A stretch of 64,000 nucleotides of DNA from DATAUD01 sp036268455 (GTDB lineage: Bacteria > Verrucomicrobiota > Verrucomicrobiia > Limisphaerales > Palsa-1400). A model generated the notes under the pieces. The model was not told the origin of the DNA. It did no database searches and saw only the letters and a list, made by a program, of their open reading frames with translations. The translations under genes and the position numbers were made by a program. Below are positions 55,399-63,604 of the stretch, piece by piece. The stretch spans positions 219,228-283,227 of the forward strand of contig DATAUD010000009.1 in NCBI GenBank assembly GCA_036268455.1, in the 5' to 3' direction. Each line of letters starts with the position of its first letter. Position 1 is the first letter of the stretch.

Positions 55399-56061
55399 AT
55401 GGTTGAATCAAACAATTATTCGCAGTTGGAGGAGCTTTTCACCCAGGAACATGAGGAACTTTTGATGCCCGCGAGGGATGCGGCTGGGTATTATCTGATA
55501 GCGGTAGCTGAGATCACAAGCAGTTCCTCACGATACGCGAGCGCCCGTCTAGCTGAGGCGACGACTCACGAGGACCGGGAGAATTGGAATACGCTTTTGG
55601 GACATGCCCTTGACCGAGAAAACCATGTGAACCACCCGGACAACGACCGATTCTCGCGAATGCGTCAGGACGCTGTCCAAAAAGCCATCGTCGCATATCG
55701 CCCGGTTGTCGCGGCGCGGCGGGAATTCTCGAATGGGAAACGCGTTGATTTGATTGGCGCGGAGAAGGAATTTTTTGGCCGGTTTGGCGTGGCGAGGGTT
55801 GATACCCACATTCACGATTTGCTGAATCAATTCGAGCGAACTACCAACTCCCATGAATTGCTTCTTGGCAGGCACGGACAGTGGGGATTTAACACGTTGC
55901 TGCCAAGCCCCATCGCGGCTCTTGTGGCGCATTCTCCGGCTCCATCGCCCATCGCTGCTGAAGCGCGGCCCGGCGTTGCGTTAGCTTCGGTTGAACCGTC
56001 CGAGGAATTGCCGGTTGGGGCAGGCGATGAGACGGTAACGGATCCATCGGAACGGGAATAA
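55399..56061 (+). CDS. Unknown element protein
   Basis: 220 residues. Mostly helical and charged for 150 residues (LEELFTQEHEELLMPARDAAGYYL-type opening; THIHDLLNQFERTTNSHELL), ending in a Pro/Ala/Glu-rich flexible tail. No signal peptide or membrane segment. In phage head modules a gene before the S49 protease often encodes a portal or minor head protein, but the length and sequence do not fit a portal. I cannot assign a function. Confidence 0.55.
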   Translation: MVESNNYSQLEELFTQEHEELLMPARDAAGYYLIAVAEITSSSSRYASARLAEATTHEDRENWNTLLGHALDRENHVNHPDNDRFSRMRQDAVQKAIVAYRPVVAARREFSNGKRVDLIGAEKEFFGRFGVARVDTHIHDLLNQFERTTNSHELLLGRHGQWGFNTLLPSPIAALVAHSPAPSPIAAEARPGVALASVEPSEELPVGAGDETVTDPSERE

Positions 56062-56129
56062 TGATTTTGCTCGGGCAGCTTGGCTTCGGTTGCCATATAT
56101 TCGGCCTTGTGTGAGGCCGGCCCGTCAAG

Positions 56130-56993
56130 TTGCCCGCGTTTAACAAAACAAAAGCTGTGAAGATTCTGATGCGCAGATTTTCTGAGGACGTGGCGCTGAT
56201 ATTGGAGGCGCGGGGAATGCTTATGATTGACATCGCCAACACGTTGCCCGAATTGCCACCACAAGCCGGAATGCACCCCGGAGAAAAAGCTTATCGGGAT
56301 AGGCTCAAGCCGGAAATGGCGTTTTCAGCAAAGGACGGCATTGCGCGGATTCCGATTGAGGGGACGCTTGCGCATAACCCGGATACCTTCGAGATGGCAT
56401 ATTTTGGAATGGAGGACCTTCGCAATATTTCTTCGATGATCGCGGAAGCGGGGGAGAATCGGGATGTGAAAGGGGTGCTGTTGTCAGTGGATTCTCCTGG
56501 CGGGTTTTTTACCGGGTCATTGGATGTTGCCGATTCGATTGCGGCGCTCAACAATGTCAAGCCAGTAATAGCGCATGTCAGTGGCACTTCGGCGTCACTG
56601 GCTTACATGCTGACTTCGCAAGCTGGTGAGATCGTGGCCGGGCGCGGTTCGTCCGTAGGAAGCCTTGGAGCCTACATCGTAAACGCGGACTATTCTCGCG
56701 CCTACAAAAACGCGGGGCTGGAAATGGAGATGTTCAAGAACAAGGAAGGCTCTTTAAAGGGAATGGGAAGCGGTGAGTTTGCTTTGACAGCGGAGCAACG
56801 GCAGTTCTTGAGCGACCGAGCGCAGGGAACATTCGAGTCGTTTATGAATGTCATTGAGACTGCGCGGGGCGTTATTCGGCCCGACGCCAAGAAAGGGCGG
56901 ACGTTCTATGGGGAGCAGGCAAAGTCAAAGGGACTTGTTGACAGAATTGGAAGCGAGTCCTTTGCGCGTGGTCTGCTGAAAGCAAAGCTTTGA
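56130..56993 (+). CDS. S49 family peptidase (SppA/phage capsid-protease type)
   Basis: 287 residues from a TTG at 56130; GTG 56157 or ATG 56169 are equally possible starts. Core motifs: GIARIPIEGTL, KGVLLSVDSPGGFFTGS, and SGTSASLAYMLTSQAGEIVA with nucleophile Ser near residue 156, then SSVGSLGAYIVNADY. The general-base Lys is probably in MFKNKEGSLKG about 48 residues later. Single-domain S49 peptidases of this size are common in phages, where they process scaffold or capsid; cellular SohB has a membrane anchor, which is lacking here. No capsid gene follows it, which is odd. Confidence 0.85.
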   Translation: MPAFNKTKAVKILMRRFSEDVALILEARGMLMIDIANTLPELPPQAGMHPGEKAYRDRLKPEMAFSAKDGIARIPIEGTLAHNPDTFEMAYFGMEDLRNISSMIAEAGENRDVKGVLLSVDSPGGFFTGSLDVADSIAALNNVKPVIAHVSGTSASLAYMLTSQAGEIVAGRGSSVGSLGAYIVNADYSRAYKNAGLEMEMFKNKEGSLKGMGSGEFALTAEQRQFLSDRAQGTFESFMNVIETARGVIRPDAKKGRTFYGEQAKSKGLVDRIGSESFARGLLKAKL

Positions 56994-57023
56994 GACGATT
57001 AGCGCCCCGCAATACATGGTGAC

Positions 57024-57147
57024 AGGAGGGTGGTTTACCGCTGGGAGGGTGATTTCAAAGGAATCTTTTATACCCCGCCCCCATGCGAAGGTTGCTTGTC
57101 GTGTCGCTCCTCGTGCGAATTTCGCAGTTTTTGAAATGTCCCACTTT
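57024..57147 (+). repeat. Direct repeat copy A (about 124 bp)
   Basis: Begins AGGAGGGTGGTTT and ends ATGTCCCACTTT. Its near-copy is at 61108-61230 in the same orientation. The first 60 bases are almost identical (GCTGGGAGGGTGATTTCAAA is shared); the rest is more diverged. It lies in the gap before the tape-measure gene. Confidence 0.9.
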
Positions 57148-57232
57148 GAAAAACTGGGCCATAGTCGTAAATGGTTGCAACGTTGGTGTTTGCGACAGAT
57201 AGGCTTGACAACACGATGGGACATTTGGGACA
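57134..57232 (+). promoter_or_regulatory. Operator-like TGGGACA repeats before the tape-measure gene
   Basis: AAATGTCCCA at 57134-57143 is the exact reverse complement of TGGGACATTT at 57217-57226. Another TGGGACA follows at 57226-57232, nine bases on. Two direct and one inverted copy of a 7-mer just ahead of a phage structural gene suggest a binding site for a regulator, perhaps of a helper phage. Confidence 0.45.
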
Positions 57233-57258
57233 CGTCACATTCTTGACAGTATAGTTTT

Positions 57259-59850
57259 ATGAGTGAACGGCAAAATTTGGAACTGACCCTTGGATTGAAT
57301 GGCGTCCAGCTTGTCGAGCAGGGGATTGAGCGCGTCTCAAAGGCCATCGAGCGGCTCAAGGAACCGATAATGAAGGTCGGCGAGGCTTTCGCCATCCTGG
57401 GCGGTGGAATGGAAATCGGGGAGGGATTTCATCAGGTTCTTGAGTATGGGCGCTCCTTGGAGGTTTTGCAGGCGCAGACGGGGGCAACGATACCGGACTT
57501 GGTTGCTTTGGAGCGCGTCCTGATGATGTCGGGTCTGCAAGCGGATGAAGCGGGGATGATGATTGCTCGGATGCAGCGGGCGCTCGTGAGCGCGAGCGAG
57601 GATGCGAGCGGGCCGGCGTTCGCGGCGTTCCGGGAGTTGTTTGGGGAAAACGGGATCGGGGCTGTCGCCAAGATGGATACGGGGGGGCAGTTCCGGGCCA
57701 TCGGCACTGCGCTTGAGGGACTTGGAAACTCTGCGAAAAAAGCTTCGGTAGCGGAGGAGATTTTTGGCAGAAACGGGTATGTGCTTTTGCGGATGTTCCC
57801 TGAACTTGCGAGGTGGGAGCGAGTCGCGACACAGGGGCATGAGGAGTTTGCGAACGTGATGTCGCGGGACTCGGAGATGTTCCGGGGGATGGAGGTCGGA
57901 CTTCAAATGTTTGGACAGAACAGCAAGGAGTTTTTCGCGGGCGTGCTGGATTCGATGGGATCGATGTTTGAGGAGGCGTTTGACAAGCTTGGGCAAATCG
58001 ACTTGACATCTTTGGGGGAGCATGTTGGGGCGTTCTTTGGGGTCATTATCCAATCGGTGAAGGATGACAAGTTCCCGGAGATGATCGGGCTTTTGGTGGA
58101 AGCGGGGTTTGAGTTGGGGAAGGCGGGTGCGGAGCGCGTTTTCATGGAGATTGTTGCGTTTGCTCAATCCAATCTATTTGCTTCCATAGGCCTCGCTTTT
58201 GCTGATTTTGCAATGACGTTTGGAGTCGAGACAACAAAACTCCTCGTAGTAATCCTGCGGGAGCCGGTTATTGCCCTTGCTGCGGGTTTCGATTGGGTAT
58301 TTGATCACGCTCGGGAGCTTGCCGGGAATTTTGGCAACTTTCTTAAAACCACCTTTGCGGTTGCGGTCAATTATTGGGCGGCGGGAATCGAGAACCTTCT
58401 CAACAAACTCAAGGATAGTCCTTTTTTTGTCGGGATGATGCAGGCTGTCAACCCAGGTATCGGGGCTTCGCTGGCGGCAGGAGGGATCAACCTTGGGCGG
58501 ATGAATGAGGCGGGCGGCGCGGTTACACATGCCGATTCTTTCGGGGAAGACTATAGCGCTGCTAGAAAAGCCGCTGAGGACGCACAAAAGGGCATCAATG
58601 GTTATCTTGACGACCGACTTAAAAAGTCTATGGAGATTTTGAGACTATCCTCCGGGATTACGGCATTGGATAAAACCGATTTGGATGCTTGGAGCAGGCT
58701 TGCGGCTCTGATAAATGCGTTTATGGCAAAGCGTCAGGCACTTGGTTCTGGGGAGGGGGGCAAGAATGCGCCCGGATTTTTTGATGTGGCAGCGTCTGAG
58801 TTGATCCTTGCGGCGGAGAAGGAGGAGCGGCTTGCGAAGGAACGCATTGTTGCAATTGACGAGGAGCTTGCACGGGTTGAAACGGACTACACCAAGACTA
58901 CGGCTGAAAAATACGCCATTCGCAAGAAACTTTTGGAGGATGAGAAGAAGCAGCTTAAAGCCATTATTGACAATTTGGAGGCGCGTGCGGCGTTGCAGGA
59001 CCAATTTGACGCGGGGAAGGCGGAGGCGACTCGCGGACAGGTCCCGGGGGTTCAGCGGCAGATGGCGGGGGTTGACAAGCAGAAAGAGCAGATGGGACCG
59101 GACCCGAATAGCTTCACCGATCAATGGCTGGCGGCTTTGACCAAGTTGGAGGATAAGTGGGGGACGCTCGCGGAGACGATGGCGACCACGTTCAGCAAGT
59201 CGATGACGACTGCTATTGACGCTGTTTCGGATGGACTGACGAAGATGATCACCACGACACAACGGTGGAACCTTATTCTTTACAACGTTGCCAAGACGAT
59301 AATGACGGACATTACTAACGCCATCATTCATATGGCTATGGAGTGGATTACGCAACACATTTTGATGGCGGCGATTGGCAAGATGTTGCAGGCGATTGGA
59401 GTTGCGACAACCACGGCGGCAAATGTGACGATTGCGGCGACGGCGGTCCCGGCTGCGACGATGAATACAATCGCGACATCTGGCGGCGCGGCGGCTGCTG
59501 CCCCGGCTGCGATTGGGACGGCTCTTGGAACTACGATGTCCTTTGCGTTTGCGGAGGGCGGTTACACTGGGGACGGCGGCAAATATGACATGGCCGGGAT
59601 TGTGCATCGCGGGGAGTTCGTGATGCCCGCCGATGCGGTATCGCGGATCGGGTTACCGCGTTTGACGGCGATGAAGGATGGCAGCGCCTCTATGCCGAGG
59701 GTATCCGGGGGCGGCGAGACACATCTCCACTTCCATACAGACCATGCAGAGGCTGTCAACGCGGCCTTGAAGAATGATGGGAACGTCCAACACACATTGA
59801 TAGGGCTTGTTCAAAAACGGTCCCACATGATAATTCCAAGGCAATCATGA
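57259..59850 (+). CDS. Phage tail tape-measure protein
   Basis: 863 residues. The N-terminal part has helical amphipathic repeats (LNGVQLVEQGIERVSKAIER), then hydrophobic central segments (FFAGVLDSMGSMFEE, NLFASIGLAFADFAMTFG), a coiled-coil stretch (AEKEERLAKERIVAIDEELA), and the characteristic C-terminal end (AFAEGGYTGDGGKYDMAGIV and HRGEFVMPADAVSRIG), as in lambda-type tape-measure proteins. This is a tail-length-setting structural protein, only useful in a virion. It is the largest gene of the element. No tail tube, sheath, baseplate or fibre gene is near, so it would need partner proteins from elsewhere. Confidence 0.85.
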   Translation: MSERQNLELTLGLNGVQLVEQGIERVSKAIERLKEPIMKVGEAFAILGGGMEIGEGFHQVLEYGRSLEVLQAQTGATIPDLVALERVLMMSGLQADEAGMMIARMQRALVSASEDASGPAFAAFRELFGENGIGAVAKMDTGGQFRAIGTALEGLGNSAKKASVAEEIFGRNGYVLLRMFPELARWERVATQGHEEFANVMSRDSEMFRGMEVGLQMFGQNSKEFFAGVLDSMGSMFEEAFDKLGQIDLTSLGEHVGAFFGVIIQSVKDDKFPEMIGLLVEAGFELGKAGAERVFMEIVAFAQSNLFASIGLAFADFAMTFGVETTKLLVVILREPVIALAAGFDWVFDHARELAGNFGNFLKTTFAVAVNYWAAGIENLLNKLKDSPFFVGMMQAVNPGIGASLAAGGINLGRMNEAGGAVTHADSFGEDYSAARKAAEDAQKGINGYLDDRLKKSMEILRLSSGITALDKTDLDAWSRLAALINAFMAKRQALGSGEGGKNAPGFFDVAASELILAAEKEERLAKERIVAIDEELARVETDYTKTTAEKYAIRKKLLEDEKKQLKAIIDNLEARAALQDQFDAGKAEATRGQVPGVQRQMAGVDKQKEQMGPDPNSFTDQWLAALTKLEDKWGTLAETMATTFSKSMTTAIDAVSDGLTKMITTTQRWNLILYNVAKTIMTDITNAIIHMAMEWITQHILMAAIGKMLQAIGVATTTAANVTIAATAVPAATMNTIATSGGAAAAAPAAIGTALGTTMSFAFAEGGYTGDGGKYDMAGIVHRGEFVMPADAVSRIGLPRLTAMKDGSASMPRVSGGGETHLHFHTDHAEAVNAALKNDGNVQHTLIGLVQKRSHMIIPRQS

Positions 59851-60191
59851 CGATACATAGCAACGAATTTAAGGTGGTTTTGAAGGAGTCGCACCCGAAG
59901 TTTTTCGAGCTAGAATATGGCCTTTTGCATGTGTGGGTTTGCGCCGAGTCACCGGAAGCGGCTCTTGAACGGTCGAAAGCGATTGTAGAACAGCTTCCTT
60001 ATGAGATTCTTGGCTCAAATGCTCGGGTGTCGTGGGGACCGCTACCGATTACCGAGAAGATGGATGAGATTTTTGCGGCCAAAGCGGCGGAGGCAAAGAC
60101 CCTCGGAATGGCAATCTTCCTTTGCGCCAGGCTTAGAGGGCAAGGCACGGAGGAGGAAAAGAATCGGTTTCAAAATCTTCCATTTACATGA
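59847..60191 (+). CDS. Unknown protein, tandem paralogue 1
   Basis: 114 residues, overlapping the tape-measure stop as ATGA. It shares a pattern with the next gene: FKV...HP.F.E...G.L.V then E.A.ER...IV.QLP.EI.G, then LGMA near the end. No signal peptide or membrane segment. Immediately after a tape-measure gene one expects a distal tail protein, but the size is small for that. Function unknown. Confidence 0.65.
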   Translation: MTIHSNEFKVVLKESHPKFFELEYGLLHVWVCAESPEAALERSKAIVEQLPYEILGSNARVSWGPLPITEKMDEIFAAKAAEAKTLGMAIFLCARLRGQGTEEEKNRFQNLPFT

Positions 60192-60565
60192 GCGCCATTG
60201 CGGCAAAGAAATTTAGGACATTGTTTAAGGTGCGTCCCAGTGTGGACCATCCCTCGTTTTATGAGTTCCAATGGGGAATTCTGGCAGTTATATTGATAGC
60301 GGGGCACGATTTTGAGGCGGAGGAAAGAGCACAGGCCATTGTTGCTCAGTTACCGTTTGAAGTTGTGGGAGAGTGCGGTGGCGCGGTCCTGTGGACCGAG
60401 CCGAGGAAGGAACACGAGGCGTATTCAGAGGAAATGCTCATGACTCTTGGGTTTGCGTATTACATCATCCGCGTTCCATTGGAGGAGTTTGACCAAAAGC
60501 AACCAGAGGATATTCCCTGGGGCGTGCAAAAAGAAGGCCCCGACTCTTGCCAATCGGGGCTTTAA
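60188..60565 (+). CDS. Unknown protein, tandem paralogue 2
   Basis: 125 residues, its ATG overlapping the previous stop as ATGA. Alignment by eye with the previous protein: FRTLFKVRPSVDHPSFYEF against FKVVLKESHPKFFELEYG; then ERAQAIVAQLPFEVVGECG against ERSKAIVEQLPYEILGSNA; then LGFAYYI against LGMAIFL. The two are clear paralogues from local duplication. A hairpin at the 3' end may stop transcription. Function unknown. Confidence 0.65.
   Translation: MSAIAAKKFRTLFKVRPSVDHPSFYEFQWGILAVILIAGHDFEAEERAQAIVAQLPFEVVGECGGAVLWTEPRKEHEAYSEEMLMTLGFAYYIIRVPLEEFDQKQPEDIPWGVQKEGPDSCQSGL
60537..60560. terminator. Hairpin between converging genes
   Basis: GCCCCGA, ten-base loop, TCGGGGC, followed by TTTAACG. 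It overlaps the last codons of the paralogue-2 gene and faces the minus-strand gene ending at 60582, so it may work in both directions. Confidence 0.5.
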
Positions 60566-60581
60566 CGTCTCAGGTTGATTT

Positions 60582-60833
60582 TTAGGCTCCAATGAACCGT
60601 TTGTGCTTATGCAGCGCCTCTTTGAGCAGGCTTTCCCAAACTTCTTTGCGCGGCAAGCGAAGCCTGATTGTCTCGCGCTCAATGTATCTGAGCAGTGATT
60701 CCCCGATTAGATATTTCGGCACTTCCGGGTGCATCCATGTTCTTATTGCGTCCCGGATGAACTTGTTCAACTCGCGATTTGCCTGTTTGCTAAAGTAGGT
60801 CGGTTTGGAATGGGCTGTGGACTGTTTTATCAT
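60582..60833 (-). CDS. Small basic protein, opposite strand
   Basis: 83 residues from the ATG at 60833 (a GTG at 60860 would add nine). Strongly basic and helical: KPTYFSKQANRELNKFIRDA, LLRYIERETIRLRLPRKEVW, LLKEALHKHKRFIGA. It could bind nucleic acid. It lies alone on the minus strand inside the cassette framed by the 124-bp repeats. No known family. Confidence 0.5.
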   Translation of the reverse strand: MIKQSTAHSKPTYFSKQANRELNKFIRDAIRTWMHPEVPKYLIGESLLRYIERETIRLRLPRKEVWESLLKEALHKHKRFIGA

Positions 60834-61397
60834 GCTTACGTTCGGATGAATGCCGCGCACCGATTGGCAGTCGAAATGCGCCCACAGATGGCACTTGCCA
60901 ACCGCGTGCGCGGCAAATTTGATTGATACCTGTGCATTTGTATTAACCGGTTTCGCTCCGGGTCGCCAGTATCGGCGGCGCTTAGGACTCTAGCAGTTTC
61001 GGTGGAGAGATTAGAACGGAAAAATGGTGTTACTTTGTTGTACTTTGTTGTGAAACGTAATGAATTGTAACACGTTGCTTTACAATGCTCACCCGCGTAT
61101 TCGAGGAAGGAGGGTGGTTTAGGGCTGGGAGGGTGATTTCAAAGGAATCTTTTAATACCCCCGCCCATGCGAAGGTTAAGTGTCATGTCGCGCTGTGTGC
61201 GAAATAGCCGATTTTGCAATGTCCCACTTTTGTGAATCTCTCCGAGTGCTGGCATGTCAATTCATAAACCGCTTGAATTCAATGGGTTTTCTCGAAGTCA
61301 CACTGTGCTAAAAGTTGGGCGCTCCCGATGCCAAAGTGGAACATGATTTTCTTGACAGCCAAAAGAACGCCCGGCGCGGACGTAGGCGCTTTGGTGA
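60834..61397. other. Gene-free stretch of the element
   Basis: About 560 bases. It contains an exact 10-bp tandem repeat (TACTTTGTTG at 61031-61040 and 61041-61050), direct repeat copy B (61108-61230), and TTTTCTTGACAG near 61343-61354, a -35-like box. It may hold regulatory or packaging sites. No RNA gene recognised. Confidence 0.5.
61108..61230 (+). repeat. Direct repeat copy B (about 123 bp)
   Basis: Near-copy of 57024-57147. Shared runs include GCTGGGAGGGTGATTTCAAA and CCCATGCGAAGGTT; the end ATGTCCCACTTT is also kept. It lies 168 bases before the next plus-strand gene, similar to copy A's distance from the tape-measure gene (112 bases). Confidence 0.9.
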
Positions 61398-61772
61398 ATG
61401 GAAGCCAATCGACAATTATTGATTCGGGCACTGGCGCGGTGGGCACAAGGGAAGAATCCCACTGACTTAACGGTTCCTTTGAAAGGGATCATCGCGACGA
61501 TCATGGAGGGCGGCTTCTCTGAGGGGAAAATGCTCACCAAGGTGGATGAGGCTGGGGGGATGGCTGAATTCACACCATTTCCGGGATGCGGTCCTCAACA
61601 GATCATCGCGCTATGCGAGGAAACAATCGAATGGATTCAACAACAGCCAAACCCACAAAAACCGAGGCTCGATCCCCGGCGCTTGATGCGGTTGAAGTCC
61701 AGTTTCGGCGGCTATCAACGGTCGTTAGATCACTGGTATGATCGGCTGGTTGCCAGATCAGAACGCCGATGA
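61398..61772 (+). CDS. Unknown element protein
   Basis: 124 residues. Helical N terminus (ANRQLLIRALARWAQGKNP), a Gly-rich middle, and a basic C terminus (LDPRRLMRLKSSFGGYQRS). No transmembrane segment or known motif. It is preceded by repeat copy B, so it may share control with the tape-measure gene. Function unknown. Confidence 0.5.
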   Translation: MEANRQLLIRALARWAQGKNPTDLTVPLKGIIATIMEGGFSEGKMLTKVDEAGGMAEFTPFPGCGPQQIIALCEETIEWIQQQPNPQKPRLDPRRLMRLKSSFGGYQRSLDHWYDRLVARSERR

Positions 61773-61853
61773 AGCTATAAACGCATTCCCTACAAGTATG
61801 GGATACCTTCATTTTGGTTGATTGAACGTGCCCCTGTCAAGCTATAGTCCCAC

Positions 61854-62036
61854 ATGAACGAGATTACAGATTACGCAGTTGCCCAGGGCGAAACCGTTGA
61901 TCAGCTTGAACACGAGGTAAAGAATCGAATCAAACAGGGCTTCCAACCGAGTGGCGGCGCTGCCGTGTCATCCATTGGGGGAGTTTTCTTGCAAGCAATG
62001 GTGAAATTCGGACGGCCTTTGCATCAGTCCGAATGA
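61854..62036 (+). CDS. DUF1737 protein
   Basis: 60 residues. MNEITDYAVAQGETVDQLEH, then EVKNRIKQGFQPSGGAAVSS and FLQAMVKFG match the DUF1737 pattern (x..V......LE..V...I..G..P.GG......FYQAMV). Function of the family is not known to me; it occurs in bacteria and phages. Its 3' end overlaps the minus-strand HTH gene by 69 bases. Confidence 0.75.
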   Translation: MNEITDYAVAQGETVDQLEHEVKNRIKQGFQPSGGAAVSSIGGVFLQAMVKFGRPLHQSE

Positions 62037-62258
62037 CGCGGATATAACGTCGGGGTGAACCCCTGAGTCTTTGGCGAGCTTGGCAATGATCGTGCGGGGA
62101 TGATAACGGAGCGTCTTGTGTCCCACGCGAAATGCCGGAATAACCGGGGCGCGCCCTTTCGACTTTTTCAGAAGCGTCTTGACCGAAATCCCAAGCCAGG
62201 CCGAACACTCCTCAACGCTCAAGAAGTCATCCAGTTGTGGGGGCGGCGTGCTGCTCAC
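61968..62258 (-). CDS. Second HTH protein, coupled to the integrase
   Basis: 96 residues from the GTG at 62258, which overlaps the integrase stop as GTGA (an ATG at 62294 is the alternative). HTH_17-type motif: LSVEECSAWLGISVKTLLKK, then PAFRVGHKTLRYHPRTIIAK. This is like excisionases and small AlpA-type regulators. Being coupled to the integrase, it could be the true directionality factor, with the left HTH gene acting as a regulator, or the reverse. Confidence 0.75.
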   Translation of the reverse strand: MSSTPPPQLDDFLSVEECSAWLGISVKTLLKKSKGRAPVIPAFRVGHKTLRYHPRTIIAKLAKDSGVHPDVISASFGLMQRPSEFHHCLQENSPNG

Positions 62259-63505
62259 ACGGAAGGCGCCGGCGCTGGCATGATGGAAAACCAAGCCTTT
62301 GCCTCCTCCGGGCGAACAAGCTCTTTGTAGTGCCTGTGGACCACGGTAGGGCTATTTCCAAGCTCCATTGCCGTCCGAGCCGGATCGCCAAGCTCAGACA
62401 GGCGGTATGAGGCGTAGGAGTGGCGGAGCGCGTTTGATTTCCATTTCAACCCCGCCGCTCTGGCTGTGCGGCGCTGAGTGTTCGCGAACCCGTCATCATT
62501 GCCGTTCCAAATCAATCCCGTGGGGCCACAGAACGGCTTGAGCCATGCTGCGAGGGCATCACAGATGGGGACTACGCGGCGGCTGGCAGTCTTGGCCTTC
62601 GATGCGTCAACCGTAACGAACCGTCGCGGCAAGTCGATGTCAGACCATTCCAGGCGTTGAATCTCGGAGGAGCGCAACCCGGCAAGCCCACCGATGGCGA
62701 GGGCCGGCAGAAACTCGCGGCTGGATGCGTTGAGGAGCGCGGCGAATTCGGCTGGTGTAAACACCGCAATGTCGCTGTCCCCGGTGTCCAGTCGCTCAAC
62801 GCCTTCGACGGGATTGGTTCCCTTTGCGATAAATCCGCGTGCCTCTGCGAACGAGAACAGGCCACCGATTACGGTTCTATAATTGACATAGCTTTGGGGA
62901 CTTAGGCCGAGGCCATCAAGCCACTTCTGGATACTGCGGGTGTCCACGGTTGCGCCCTGGCAAGGGAAGTCCGTGGCGAAGCGGGTCAGGCGACTACGGA
63001 GGTCTTGCAAATACCGCTTGGATTTTCCCCGCCCGGCTTTCACCGAAATCATTTCCTTAACCAACTCAGGAACGGTTTTTGGCGGCATGGACGTTGGATG
63101 GCGGCTGACATAGAATTTGGCGGCATCAACTAACTTGCTGCTGTCACCAAGGATTCCCACAGCCTCAGCAAAGAGCGCGGAGGCCATTTCCAACGATATT
63201 CCGATTGGTTCGAGTCGTTGCATGGCGCAACCGTATGCCGCTCGCTCAGGGCTTCCCATGCCGAGCGCGTAAACGTCCCCCTTGCGTTGCTTCTTGGCGA
63301 TTCTCTCAGCTTCTTCCTTTGCCTCTCCAAGGTCTGCAAAGGAGATCAGCTTGCGCGGTCCCTGGCTGTAATCGGCGACCTGATAATAACAGCCATCCCG
63401 GTTTTTTGCGCTCTTGACGCGGAATATTTTGACCGTAACATTCCCCTTCGAGATGACCAGTGGGCCTTTAGTTGGAAATTCGACTTTGACGGTGTCAGTA
63501 TTCAT
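62255..63505 (-). CDS. int: Tyrosine integrase of the tRNA-Ser element
   Basis: 416 residues from the ATG at 63505 (ATG 63514 also possible; the open frame beyond crosses the tRNA gene and is not coding). Phage-type integrase: core-binding domain (LSPQSYVNYRTVIGGLFSFA), catalytic Arg in LAGLRSSEIQRLEW, second Arg/His in NALRHSYASYRL, and nucleophile Tyr in VVHRHYKELV. The first His of the HxxR box reads Asn, which I think is usual in this subfamily. It starts 60 bases inside the attR repeat and is divergent from the tRNA. It should insert the element at the anticodon-loop end of tRNA-Ser(GCT). Confidence 0.93.
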   Translation of the reverse strand: MNTDTVKVEFPTKGPLVISKGNVTVKIFRVKSAKNRDGCYYQVADYSQGPRKLISFADLGEAKEEAERIAKKQRKGDVYALGMGSPERAAYGCAMQRLEPIGISLEMASALFAEAVGILGDSSKLVDAAKFYVSRHPTSMPPKTVPELVKEMISVKAGRGKSKRYLQDLRSRLTRFATDFPCQGATVDTRSIQKWLDGLGLSPQSYVNYRTVIGGLFSFAEARGFIAKGTNPVEGVERLDTGDSDIAVFTPAEFAALLNASSREFLPALAIGGLAGLRSSEIQRLEWSDIDLPRRFVTVDASKAKTASRRVVPICDALAAWLKPFCGPTGLIWNGNDDGFANTQRRTARAAGLKWKSNALRHSYASYRLSELGDPARTAMELGNSPTVVHRHYKELVRPEEAKAWFSIMPAPAPSV

Positions 63506-63563
63506 TTCAGTCATTGTCACGAATTTGTCATTAAAAATCAAGTCCGAAGTTGTAAGTATTTGA

Positions 63564-63604
63564 CGGAGAGGTGGCTGAGTGGCCGAAAGCGGCGGTTTGC
63601 TAAA
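63564..63604 (+). repeat. attR: 41-bp tRNA-Ser 5' half (part of the intact tRNA)
   Basis: Identical to 52596-52636. Here the sequence continues into a complete tRNA, so integration restored a functional gene whose upstream promoter now comes from the element. Confidence 0.95.

Larger units (their letters stand above)
52596..63604. mobile_element. Integrative element in tRNA-Ser(GCT); phage-satellite-like
   Basis: About 11 kb bounded by identical 41-bp repeats of the tRNA-Ser 5' half (52596-52636 and 63564-63604). It carries an integrase next to the right end and an excisionase-like HTH gene next to the left end, which is the expected layout. Cargo: replication-type HTH protein, several unknown small genes, S49 peptidase, tape-measure protein and DUF1737 protein. 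I find no terminase, portal, major capsid, tail tube or lysis gene. It may depend on a helper phage, or be a reduced prophage. The size and repeats are seen directly; the satellite idea is inference. Confidence 0.88.

Noticed and set aside
57337..59607. Two minus-strand frames of 276 and 320 codons opposite the tape-measure gene
   Set aside because: Arg-rich shadows of the tape-measure coding sequence without independent support.
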